Of a DNA stretch of 64,000 nt, positions 16,260-24,685 are shown piece by piece. Source of the stretch: Carideicomes alvinocaridis (lineage in GTDB: Bacteria; Pseudomonadota; Alphaproteobacteria; Rhodobacterales; Rhodobacteraceae); contig SRJI02000010.1 in NCBI GenBank assembly GCA_005473895.2, positions 61,288-125,287 of the forward strand. The letters run 5' to 3'. Every line of letters begins with the position of its first letter. Positions within the stretch are counted from its first letter, which is position 1. The notes under the pieces are model-generated. The model did no database searches, was not told the DNA's origin, and saw only the letters and a program-made list of their open reading frames with translations. The position numbers and the translations under genes are program-made.

Positions 16260-18014
16260 ATGCCCGATGATCGCGAGTTCCGCATCCGCCCGGGGCGTAT
16301 CCGCTCTACCCGGGCGCAGCAGGCCCGGCCCTTCATCGCACAGGCTCTGGCTGCCGCGAAAAAGGCCGGCGGTGGCGTCTCGCGGGCCGGGCGCGTCACC
16401 ACGGGCAATCGGTCCAGCTTCGGGCGCGGTCAGCGTGCCAGCATTCAGGCCAACCGCCTCATCACCGCCCGCACACGCGGCGCGGTAGTCAAGGCGCGTG
16501 TGGTCCGGCACAGCGGGAAATCCGCACCCCTCGGAGCCCACCTCGATTACCTGCGCCGGGATGGCGTGACCCGGGACGGGGAGAAGGCCAGTCTCTTCGG
16601 GCCCGGATCGGAGGATGCCGATGGCCGGGCCTTTGCCGAGCGGTGTCGCGATGACCGTCATCATTTCCGCTTCATCGTCTCGCCCGACGACGCGCCGGAC
16701 ATGTCTGACCTGCAATCCTTCACCCGCGATCTCGTCGGGCGGATGGAGCAGGATCTCGGCACGTCTCTTGACTGGCTCGGCGTCGATCATTGGAACACGG
16801 CCCATCCGCATGTCCATCTGATCGTTCGCGGCATGCGCGACGACGGCCGGGATCTCGTGATCTCGCGGGACTACATCAAGGAGGGGATGCGCGACAGGGC
16901 GCGGGATCTCATCACCCAGGAACTGGGCCCGCGCAGCGATCTCGACATCCGCCGGACGCTTGAGCGACAGATCGGGGCCGAGCGCTGGACGCAACTTGAT
17001 CGTCAGTTGCTGCGGGACGCGGGACGCTCCCGCATCCTCGACATGGCGCCGGATGCGGATCGGCAGCCGGATGCGTTTCACGCGCTGAAGATCGGGCGGC
17101 TGCGCCGGTTGGAAGTCCTTGGCGTTGCCGACCAGATCGGACAGTCGCAATGGCACATCAGGGATGATGCCGAGGCGGTCCTGCGCGAGATGGGGGAGCG
17201 TGGCGACATCATCAAGCGAATGCATCGGGCTCTGACGGACCGGGGGATCGAGCGCGGGTCCTCGAGTTACGTGCTTGCCGCGGAGAGCCTCGATGTTCCC
17301 GTCATCGGTCGTCTGGTCGAGCGCGGTCTCGATGACGAGCTGAAAGGGTCGGCCTATGCCGTCGTCGATGGTGTCGATGGCCGGAGCCACCATATCCGTC
17401 TGCCCCATCTCGACGCCGCCGGCGACAGCGCTCCGGGCTCGATCGTGGAGCTCCGCACCTATGACGATGCGCGCGGCCAGCGTCGTGTCGCGCTGGCGGT
17501 CCGGTCAGACCTGGACCTCGCTGCCCAAGTGACCGCGTCCGGGGCCACCTGGCTCGACCGGCAGGCCATCGCGCGGGATCCGCTCGCGCTGTCGGACCAG
17601 GGCTTCGGTGCCGAGGTCCGGCAGGCCCTGGACGCCCGGGCCGATCATCTGGTCACGGAAGGGCTGGCCGAGCAGCGGGGCGGCAGAGTGGTCTTTGCCC
17701 GGCGCCTGCTCGGAACCTTGCGCGACCGGGAACTGCAGGCGGTTGGCACGCAGCTCTCGGGGGAGACCGGGTTGCCGTTCAACAAGGCGGATGCTGGCGA
17801 CTACGTCAGCGGCCTCTATCGCCAGCGTCTCGCGCTGGCCTCGGGGCGATTTGCGATGATCGAAGGCTACGGTGCCGACGGCGCGCTCGGCTTCCAACTC
17901 GTGCCCTGGTCCCCCTCCCTGGAAAAGCACCTCGGCCGGGATGTCACCGGCGTCGCGCGCGGGGACAGCGGGGTGGACTGGGACTTTGGCCGCAAGCGCG
18001 GCCTCGGCCTCTGA
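16260..18014 (+). CDS. VirD2-type relaxase, DUF3363 family, 584 aa
   Basis: Conjugative relaxase. The nicking domain holds HHFRFIVSPDDA near residue 133 and the metal-binding histidines in HWNTAHPHVHL near residues 176-187. The C-terminal two thirds matches the DUF3363 region that accompanies such relaxases. The enzyme would nick at oriT, stay bound to the 5' end and be delivered through the TraG-Trb channel. The ATG at 16260 is the first ATG in a frame open upstream; no strong ribosome site is visible. The candidate oriT lies immediately upstream, and traG follows 26 bases after the stop. Confidence 0.88.
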   Translation: MPDDREFRIRPGRIRSTRAQQARPFIAQALAAAKKAGGGVSRAGRVTTGNRSSFGRGQRASIQANRLITARTRGAVVKARVVRHSGKSAPLGAHLDYLRRDGVTRDGEKASLFGPGSEDADGRAFAERCRDDRHHFRFIVSPDDAPDMSDLQSFTRDLVGRMEQDLGTSLDWLGVDHWNTAHPHVHLIVRGMRDDGRDLVISRDYIKEGMRDRARDLITQELGPRSDLDIRRTLERQIGAERWTQLDRQLLRDAGRSRILDMAPDADRQPDAFHALKIGRLRRLEVLGVADQIGQSQWHIRDDAEAVLREMGERGDIIKRMHRALTDRGIERGSSSYVLAAESLDVPVIGRLVERGLDDELKGSAYAVVDGVDGRSHHIRLPHLDAAGDSAPGSIVELRTYDDARGQRRVALAVRSDLDLAAQVTASGATWLDRQAIARDPLALSDQGFGAEVRQALDARADHLVTEGLAEQRGGRVVFARRLLGTLRDRELQAVGTQLSGETGLPFNKADAGDYVSGLYRQRLALASGRFAMIEGYGADGALGFQLVPWSPSLEKHLGRDVTGVARGDSGVDWDFGRKRGLGL

Positions 18015-18040
18015 TCAAACACAGGAAAGGAGCGACAGTC

Positions 18041-20026
18041 ATGTCCGCGACCAAGATCCTCTGGGGCCAGATCTCCATCGTCTTCCTCATCATTCTGGCC
18101 ACCACCTGGGGCGCGACGCAATATGTGGCTGCAAGCCTCGGTTATCAGGCACAGCTGGGCCCGCCCTGGTTCGTGCTGTTCGGGACGCCCGTCTACTATC
18201 CTCCGGCCATCTTCTGGTGGTGGTATTTCTACGAGGCCTACGCGCCACCGGTCTTCGCGACAGGCGGGATCATCGCTGCCTCGGGGGGCTTCATCGCTAT
18301 CGGTGTGGCCATCGCCATGTCGGTCTGGCGTGCCCGCGAGGCCCGCAACGTTGCGACCTATGGATCAGCCCGATGGGCCAAGAAGGGCGAGGTGAAGGCG
18401 GCCGGTTTGCTTGACCCGGATGGCGTGGTCCTCGGTCGCTATGAGCGGCAGTATCTGCGCCACGATGGGCCGGAGCATGTGCTCTGCTTCGCGCCGACGC
18501 GCTCCGGCAAGGGGGTAGGGCTCGTCGTACCCTCGCTTCTCACCTGGCCTGGCTCGGCCATCGTTCATGATATCAAGGGCGAGAACTGGCAGTTGACCGC
18601 AGGGTTCCGGGCCCGGCACGGTCGGGTCCTGCTATTCGATCCGACCAATCCGAACTCTTCGGCCTACAACCCGCTGCTGGAAGTGCGCCGCGGCGAGTGG
18701 GAGGTTCGCGATGTCCAGAACATTGCAGATATTCTTGTCGACCCCGAGGGAAGTCTGGAGCGGCGGAACCACTGGGAGAAGACCAGCCACAGCTTGCTCG
18801 TCGGTGCGATCCTGCACGTCCTCTATGCCGAGAAGGACAAGACGCTGGCCGGTGTCGCCAACTTCCTGTCCGACCCGCGGCGTCCCGTAGAGTCGACGCT
18901 CCGCGCGATGATGCGGACGTCGCATCTGGGCGAGGCGGGACCGCATCCCGTGGTCGCCAGTGCCGCCCGCGAGTTGCTCAACAAATCCGAGAATGAACGC
19001 TCCGGCGTGCTTTCGACGGCGATGTCATTCCTTGGGCTCTATCGCGACCCCGTGGTCGCGCAGGTCACGCGCCGCTGCGACTGGCGGATCGGTGACATTG
19101 TCGGGGGAGTGCGCCCCGTCACGCTGTATCTCGTGGTGCCGCCTTCGGATATCAATCGCACCAAGCCGCTCATCCGTCTGATCCTCAACCAAATCGGCCG
19201 ACGCCTGACCGAGGATTTGCAGGGCAAGGATGACCGTCATCGGCTGCTTCTGATGCTCGATGAGTTCCCGGCGCTTGGCCGGTTGGATTTCTTCGAGAGC
19301 GCGCTGGCCTTCATGGCGGGCTACGGGCTGAAGAGCTTCCTTATCGCCCAGTCGCTGAACCAGATCGAGAAGGCCTACGGCCCGAACAACTCGATCCTCG
19401 ACAATTGTCATGTCCGTGTGAGCTTCGCGACCAATGATGAGCGCACGGCCAAGCGGGTTTCTGATGCTCTCGGTACCGCCACCGAGATGAAGGCGATGAA
19501 GAACTATGCCGGGCACCGTCTGGCCCCCTGGCTCAGCCATCTTATGGTGTCCCGGTCAGAAACTGCGAGGGCCTTGCTCACCCCCGGGGAAATCATGCAA
19601 CTGCCGCCCTCCGACGAGATCGTCATGGTGGCCGGTACACCGCCGATCCGGGCGACGAAAGCACGGTATTACGAAGATACGCGGTTCACCGAACGGGTCT
19701 TGCCGCCACCCGACTTGGTGGATGTGGACGCTTCGGGGAAAGATGACTGGAGCAGCCTGGCAGTCCCAACCCAGGACGACGAGCTCGAGCCAGTATCCGA
19801 GACGGGACCGGAGGATGAGGACTCGACAACGTCGGAACGCCGTCTTCAGCCGGAGCTGGCGCAGCCTCAGCCGGTCGACAGGCAGACGCCTCTCGAGAAC
19901 GAGTTTGAATTCGACCCACCCGAGGATGAAGAGGATGGCGCCATTCGCAATCGCCACATCATGCAGCAGATGTGTGGTATCGCGCGTCAGGTCTCCCTCA
20001 ATCCCGATGACGGCATGGAGCTTTGA
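18041..20026 (+). CDS. traG: Type IV coupling protein TraG/VirD4, 661 aa
   Basis: Inner-membrane ATPase that links the relaxosome to the mating channel. N-terminal membrane segments lie at residues about 8-30 and 74-95, with a WFVLFGTPVYYPP periplasmic loop between. Walker A is APTRSGKG (151-158) and Walker B LLLMLDEFPALGRL near 400-413. The C-terminal 90 residues are acidic and probably disordered. AAGGAG about 10 bases upstream supports the start. The next gene starts two bases after the stop. Confidence 0.93.
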   Translation: MSATKILWGQISIVFLIILATTWGATQYVAASLGYQAQLGPPWFVLFGTPVYYPPAIFWWWYFYEAYAPPVFATGGIIAASGGFIAIGVAIAMSVWRAREARNVATYGSARWAKKGEVKAAGLLDPDGVVLGRYERQYLRHDGPEHVLCFAPTRSGKGVGLVVPSLLTWPGSAIVHDIKGENWQLTAGFRARHGRVLLFDPTNPNSSAYNPLLEVRRGEWEVRDVQNIADILVDPEGSLERRNHWEKTSHSLLVGAILHVLYAEKDKTLAGVANFLSDPRRPVESTLRAMMRTSHLGEAGPHPVVASAARELLNKSENERSGVLSTAMSFLGLYRDPVVAQVTRRCDWRIGDIVGGVRPVTLYLVVPPSDINRTKPLIRLILNQIGRRLTEDLQGKDDRHRLLLMLDEFPALGRLDFFESALAFMAGYGLKSFLIAQSLNQIEKAYGPNNSILDNCHVRVSFATNDERTAKRVSDALGTATEMKAMKNYAGHRLAPWLSHLMVSRSETARALLTPGEIMQLPPSDEIVMVAGTPPIRATKARYYEDTRFTERVLPPPDLVDVDASGKDDWSSLAVPTQDDELEPVSETGPEDEDSTTSERRLQPELAQPQPVDRQTPLENEFEFDPPEDEEDGAIRNRHIMQQMCGIARQVSLNPDDGMEL

Positions 20027-20028
20027 TC

Positions 20029-20457
20029 ATGACCTTGAGCCGCAAGAAGACGAAGATCTCGGTCTACCTCGATCCTGAGGTCATGCAAATGCTGGCAGAC
20101 TTCGCCGCCCGGCGTGACCGATCCCAATCGATGGTGGCCGAGGCCGCGATAGCATCCTTCCTCTCCCCGGATGACACGGAGCGCCGAGAGGCGGTTCTGG
20201 CCCGGCGCCTGGATCAGATCGACAGACGGATCACCCGGCTGGAGCGCGATGTCGGGATCTCCGTCGAAAGCCTGGCCGTATTCATCCGCTTCTGGCTTGC
20301 AACAACACCGGCTCTGCCGGAACCCGCGGCGAAAGCTGCGCGGGCGAAGGCTGGGGAGCGCTATGAGGCATTTATCTCGGCGCTCGGTCGGCGCCTCGCG
20401 CAGGGGCCGAAACTGCGGCAGGAGGTGTCGGAGGATGTGGAAGGGGTTGGCAGTTAA
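20029..20457 (+). CDS. CopG/ribbon-helix-helix protein, 142 aa
   Basis: The N-terminal KTKISVYLDPEVMQMLADFA and RRDRSQSMVAEAAIASFL (residues 8-47) form a ribbon-helix-helix DNA-binding domain. A helical C-terminal part includes a possible coiled coil (REAVLARRLDQIDRRITRLE). GGAG eight bases before the ATG at 20029 supports that start over an upstream TTG. In related ICEs this protein sits between traG and trbB and is thought to control the transfer genes. Here a manganese cassette separates it from trbB. Confidence 0.85.
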   Translation: MTLSRKKTKISVYLDPEVMQMLADFAARRDRSQSMVAEAAIASFLSPDDTERREAVLARRLDQIDRRITRLERDVGISVESLAVFIRFWLATTPALPEPAAKAARAKAGERYEAFISALGRRLAQGPKLRQEVSEDVEGVGS

Positions 20458-20701
20458 CCAGAAACAAAGATCGTGTAGGTGTACGGCTTCGATCCAAATG
20501 ACGGCTCGTAGGAAAGAGTGAAATCTATGGATTGATTAACTCAAGCCAGGCGTGAGTGACTGCGCTGCGGGCGCGTGGCTCCCGATCTGTGGCAGGCTTC
20601 CCTTTCTGTCTCAGTCCCCTGTGCCTTGGTCCAACTTTACAGCATGTTAGCCGACGTCGCATCGCGCGGCATTTTTGAGAGCACAACAAATGAACTCTTG
20701 C

Positions 20702-21988
20702 TCAATTGATGAGGAATGGGATCGGTACACCAAAGGTCTGTGCGAGCAGAACAAAGTTCAGCGACAGCACTGCAATTGCGCCGAGGATCGCGAGAACCCG
20801 CGTTACAGTTCCTATGGCGAAGGTACCCATGACGCAGCGACGCGATGTGAAGATAACCAGTGCGATCATTGGCACTGGCAGGGCGATCGACAGCACCACC
20901 TGACTCATCACGAGGGCGTCAGTGGCATTGTAGCCAACGGCGACAACAGCGAACGCTGGCACCATCGTCACCAGCCGCCGGACCCAAATCGGTACATGGA
21001 AGTGAAGGAAACCCTGCATGATCATCTGCCCGGCCATCGTGCCCACCACCGAGGACGACACACCCGAGGTGATCAACGACACTAGGAATACGGCGGCCGC
21101 AGCCGAGCCGAGAAGTGGTGTCAGTGTATGATAGGCGGTCTCGATTTCGGCCACGTTACTATGGCCTTGATGAAAGGCAGACGCTGCCATCATCACCATT
21201 GCCATGTTGACCATGCCGGCGACCGCGAGTGCGATCACCACCTCAATGTTCGAGAACCGTAGCACCTTGCGTCGGTCTTCGTCGTGACGGACCTCCGCAC
21301 GATTTTGTGTTAAGCCTGAATGCAGATAGACCGCATGTGGCATCACCGTGGCCCCGATGATTCCGACCGCAATGGTCAGCGCGGTAGCGTCAGGCAGGTT
21401 CGGGGTCACCAGCCCCACGGCGGCGGAGCCCCAATCGATCGGTGCGATGAAAATCTCGATCAAGTAACACAACGAGATAATCGCGACCATTGTACCAATG
21501 ATTAGCTCCATCGGGCGGAAACCCCGGCGCTCGAAGATCAAGATACCGTAGGTCACGATGGCGGTCACCACCATGCCCCAGATCAGCGGCATATTGAACA
21601 GGAGCGCCAAGCCGATTGCGCCACCGAGAAATTCAGCGAGGTCGGTGGCCATGGCGGCAACCTCACTAACCGCCCACATCGCCCAGACGACAGGGCGGGG
21701 AAAATTATCCCGCGACATCTCGGCCAGGTTCTTGCCAGTGACGATCCCCAGCCGCGCAGACAGGGACTGGAACAGCATCGCAATCAGGTTGGCCAGCAGG
21801 ACCACCCACAGAAGCACGTAGCCATAGCCGGCACCCGCTTGGATGTTGGTCGCATAGTTGCCTGGGTCGACATAGGCGATTGAGGCTATCACTGCGGGAC
21901 CGACGAAGAGGAACTTGCTGCCAAAGCCACGCCGCTCGCCAGAGAGAACGGCGCTCATACCACGGCGGGTGCGTTCTGTGCTGATCAT
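20702..21988 (-). CDS. mntH: Nramp-family Mn(II)/H+ symporter
   Basis: Inner-membrane Nramp transporter of 428 aa with about eleven hydrophobic segments. The metal-site motifs are present: DPGNYATN in the first segment (near residue 41) and MPHAVYLHS in the sixth (near 215). These mark manganese or iron uptake driven by protons. The start at 21988 has GAGGAA upstream; a TTG one codon earlier is an alternative. It is divergent from mntR, and two MntR-type boxes lie 15-50 bp before its start, so repression by Mn-MntR is likely. The cassette is foreign to the usual ICE gene order. Confidence 0.93.
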   Translation of the reverse strand: MISTERTRRGMSAVLSGERRGFGSKFLFVGPAVIASIAYVDPGNYATNIQAGAGYGYVLLWVVLLANLIAMLFQSLSARLGIVTGKNLAEMSRDNFPRPVVWAMWAVSEVAAMATDLAEFLGGAIGLALLFNMPLIWGMVVTAIVTYGILIFERRGFRPMELIIGTMVAIISLCYLIEIFIAPIDWGSAAVGLVTPNLPDATALTIAVGIIGATVMPHAVYLHSGLTQNRAEVRHDEDRRKVLRFSNIEVVIALAVAGMVNMAMVMMAASAFHQGHSNVAEIETAYHTLTPLLGSAAAAVFLVSLITSGVSSSVVGTMAGQMIMQGFLHFHVPIWVRRLVTMVPAFAVVAVGYNATDALVMSQVVLSIALPVPMIALVIFTSRRCVMGTFAIGTVTRVLAILGAIAVLSLNFVLLAQTFGVPIPFLIN

Positions 21989-22002
21989 CAAGCCTTCCTC
22001 TG

Positions 22003-22109
22003 TATGCCTAGGCTTCGTAATATAGCCAAGGCTTCATATTCTACAACGGCAAATATTATACAGGCTGAACATCAGATGCTGGGTGCAAAAATCAAGCCTT
22101 GGCTATATT
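22003..22109. promoter_or_regulatory. Three MntR-type boxes between mntH and mntR
   Basis: Box A TATGCCTAGGCTTCGTA (22003-22019) and box B TATAGCCAAGGCTTCATA (22021-22038) are adjacent direct copies before mntH. Box C AAGCCTTGGCTATATT (22094-22109) is the exact reverse complement of 22019-22034 and lies before mntR. Each has the palindromic core GCCWWGGC. This arrangement predicts manganese-dependent repression of both genes by MntR. Confidence 0.75.
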
Positions 22110-22172
22110 GATTTCATTACATTCAAAATGCTACATTCCCTCGCACTTCAGATGAATGAGTTCAGGACCGCG

Positions 22173-22613
22173 ATGACCGAACACGATACGCCCCCGGCCG
22201 AGATTTCGCCCACGGAACAGGCGGGGCGTTTCGCCCGTGCAAGAGAGAAGCAGTCGATGGCGATCCTGGAGGATTACGTTGAGATGATCGGCGACTTGAT
22301 CGCGATGCATGGCGAGGCCCGGGTTGCCGATATTGCCGAACGTATGGGTGTGGCCCATCCTACCGCCACCAAGGCGGTGGCGCGGCTCAAGCGAGAGGGT
22401 CTGGCGACCTCACGCCCATATCGCGGGGTCTTCCTTACCGACAAGGGCGAAGCGCTCGCAAATTGGGTACGCGTTCGCCATCGAACGGTGGTCGACCTAC
22501 TGATCGCAGTCGGCGTGCCTCAGGAAACCGCCGAGGCGGATGCAGAGGGGATCGAGCATCACGTCTCCCGTCGCACGCTGAAGGCCTTCGAAGCTTATTT
22601 GACTGACAAGTGA
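22173..22613 (+). CDS. mntR: Manganese-responsive DtxR-family regulator
   Basis: DtxR/MntR-type repressor of 146 aa. The winged HTH is at residues 48-85 (ARVADIAERMGVAHPTATKA), followed by the metal-binding helical domain RHRTVVDLLIAVGV and DAEGIEHHVS, whose Asp, Glu and His residues bind metal. AGGA seven bases upstream favours the ATG at 22173; an in-frame ATG at 22152 is possible. It is divergent from mntH across three operator boxes, including one near its own promoter, so auto-regulation is expected. Confidence 0.9.
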   Translation: MTEHDTPPAEISPTEQAGRFARAREKQSMAILEDYVEMIGDLIAMHGEARVADIAERMGVAHPTATKAVARLKREGLATSRPYRGVFLTDKGEALANWVRVRHRTVVDLLIAVGVPQETAEADAEGIEHHVSRRTLKAFEAYLTDK

Positions 22614-23070
22614 TCACGTCGATGAGGTTCTGCGCGAACCGATAACTTCATGACTACGCTGATAATAATCAACGAGTCAGAGCAAGACTGGACAGTCTTG
22701 GGAAAGAGATTCCCGACACGTCGCATTGAACTCTTACAAATGCGAAATTCCATTGGCTACAAGTCTGCGCACTTCGGTAGTACGCCCAGAATTTCCCGGA
22801 AGTAAGCACTCCCTGTTCCCGAAATTGCGGTGGCCGTCACATGATCGGTACATCTCTGGTTCGGCGCCGTTGATTCCAGGTTTCGCCACGACCTAGTGAC
22901 CGATGACATCCTACTTGGTGGGTGAGGCATGTTCCGCCGTTTTCCTGTCTTTGCACGCCACGCTACGAAGACCCTCGGAACCCTGTTGAGCTCTAGGCAT
23001 TTACGGCTTTCTTAATCGACCCCGATCCAGGGCGGCCTGTTGGAGGCGCCCGTAAGGAGACGGGGCCAGC
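22614..23070. other. 457-bp non-coding stretch before trbB
   Basis: No gene is seen. Base composition is lower in G+C than the flanking trb genes. The last 30 bases hold AAGGAG, the trbB ribosome site. It probably marks the right border of the inserted mntHR cassette and must hold the promoter of the trb operon, but no convincing -35/-10 pair was found. Confidence 0.4.
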
Positions 23071-24069
23071 ATGGCGAAGACCGATCAGAGACCAGAAGTG
23101 ATCCGGAGAGGCGCGCGGATGCTGCGCACCGCGCTCGGGCCGGCGATCGCCGGGTTTCTGGAGGACCCCATGACCGTCGAGGTGATGCTCAACCCCGATG
23201 GGCGGCTCTGGGTCGACCGACTTTCCGAGGGGCTGGCCGACAGCGGCAAGATGCTGAGCGCAGCGGACGGCGAGCGCATCGTTCGACTGGTCGCGCACCA
23301 TGTCGGCGTCGAAGTTCATAGCCTGTCCCCTCGCGTTTCCGCAGAACTGCCGGAAACAGGCGAACGCTTTGAGGGGCTGCTTCCGCCCGTGGTCGCCGCT
23401 CCGGCTTTCGCCATCCGCAAACCCGCCGTCGCCGTCTTCACCCTCGAAGATTACGTCACCGCCGGAATCATGACCGGGATGCAGGCCGAGGCGCTGCGCC
23501 TGGCGGTCGCCACCCGCGCCAACATCCTCGTCGCCGGCGGCACCTCGACCGGCAAGACCACGCTGACCAATGCGCTGCTCGCCGAAGTGGCCAAGACCTC
23601 CGATCGTGTCGTGATCATCGAGGACACCCGAGAGCTGCAATGCTCAGCGCCGAACCTCGTGGCGATGCGCACCAGGGACGGTGTTGCAAGCCTGTCCGAT
23701 CTGGTTCGATCCTCGCTGCGTCTACGCCCCGATCGTATTCCGATCGGCGAGGTGCGTGGCGCCGAGGCGCTGGACCTGCTCAAAGCCTGGGGCACCGGCC
23801 ATCCCGGCGGCATCGGCACCATCCATGCCGGTTCCGGGATCGGCGCGCTTCGCCGTCTCGAACAGCTCATCCAGGAAGCCGTCGTTACCGTGCCCCGCTC
23901 CATGATCGCGGAGACCATCGACCTCGTGGCCGTCCTGGGCGGTCGAGGTTCCGCGCGTCGTCTGCTCGAACTTGCCCGCGTCGAGGGCCTCGGGCCGGAC
24001 GGCGACTACCGAATTTCCCGCGCCATTTCAGAAACCGCCACCACTCAAGAACCAGGAGATCCCGAATGA
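23071..24069 (+). CDS. trbB: Conjugal transfer ATPase TrbB (VirB11-like)
   Basis: Hexameric cytoplasmic ATPase of the type IV secretion system, 332 aa. Walker A is GGTSTGKTT (156-164), followed by [27 protein letters not shown] and the [11 protein letters not shown] histidine box. It powers pilus assembly and substrate transfer from the inner face of the membrane. AAGGAGACGGGGCCAGC precedes the ATG. Its stop overlaps the trbC start (ATGA). It opens the operon trbBCDEJ-K-LFGI. Confidence 0.95.
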   Translation: MAKTDQRPEVIRRGARMLRTALGPAIAGFLEDPMTVEVMLNPDGRLWVDRLSEGLADSGKMLSAADGERIVRLVAHHVGVEVHSLSPRVSAELPETGERFEGLLPPVVAAPAFAIRKPAVAVFTLEDYVTAGIMTGMQAEALRLAVATRANILVAGGTSTGKTTLTNALLAEVAKTSDRVVIIEDTRELQCSAPNLVAMRTRDGVASLSDLVRSSLRLRPDRIPIGEVRGAEALDLLKAWGTGHPGGIGTIHAGSGIGALRRLEQLIQEAVVTVPRSMIAETIDLVAVLGGRGSARRLLELARVEGLGPDGDYRISRAISETATTQEPGDPE

Positions 24070-24398
24070 TCCGTCACGCCCTGCGCATCTGCCATCACAT
24101 CGCCACGGCCGCCGCCGTCACCTATGTCAGTCTCTTCATGGTCCCGGCCGCTCATGCCTCCGGGTCGTCCATGCCCTGGGAAGCGCCTCTGCAATCCATC
24201 CTCGACTCCGTTGAGGGGCCGGTGGCCAAGATCGTGGCGGTGATCATCATCATCGTCACCGGTCTGACGCTGGCCTTCGGCGATACCGGCGGCGGTTTCC
24301 GGCGGCTGATCCAGATCGTCTTCGGGATTTCCATCGCCTTTGCGGCCTCGTCCTTCTTCCTGAGCTTCTTCAGCTTCGGTGGCGGAGCGCTGATCTGA
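24066..24398 (+). CDS. trbC: Conjugative pilin TrbC
   Basis: Pilin precursor of 110 aa (VirB2-like). The long signal sequence (residues 1-32, ending AAHAS) is followed by two hydrophobic helices, about 52-70 (VAKIVAVIIIIVTGLTLAFG) and 80-105. This is the hairpin of pilins processed by signal peptidase and the TraF enzyme encoded at 14305. The start overlaps the trbB stop and the stop overlaps trbD. Confidence 0.9.
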   Translation: MIRHALRICHHIATAAAVTYVSLFMVPAAHASGSSMPWEAPLQSILDSVEGPVAKIVAVIIIIVTGLTLAFGDTGGGFRRLIQIVFGISIAFAASSFFLSFFSFGGGALI

Positions 24399-24679
24399 TG
24401 GCGCTGAGTTTCGAAGCCCTCGACGCCGTACCGGGGTTCAGCGTGCCGGTTCACCGCGCGCTGACCGAGCCGATCCTCCTCGGCGGAGCCCCGCGCTCAG
24501 TCGCCATTCTGAATGGCACACTCGCGGGTGCGGTCGGCCTCGGACTTCAGCTCTGGCTGGTCGGGATCCTGATCTGGGCCGTTGGCCACATCGCTGCTGT
24601 CTGGGCGGCCAGGCGCGATCCGCTCTTCGTCGAGGTCGCCCGCCGCCATCTGCGCATTCCCGGTCATCTCTCAGTGTGA
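24398..24679 (+). CDS. trbD: Conjugal transfer protein TrbD (VirB3-like)
   Basis: A short inner-membrane protein of 93 aa with the family opening VPGFSVPVHRALTEPILLGG, one or two hydrophobic segments (residues 38-70) and the conserved tail RRDPLFVEVARRHLRIPGHL. VirB3 proteins work with the VirB4 ATPase, encoded here by the next gene. The ATG overlaps the trbC stop. Confidence 0.92.
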   Translation: MALSFEALDAVPGFSVPVHRALTEPILLGGAPRSVAILNGTLAGAVGLGLQLWLVGILIWAVGHIAAVWAARRDPLFVEVARRHLRIPGHLSV

Positions 24680-24685
24680 ACTCCC

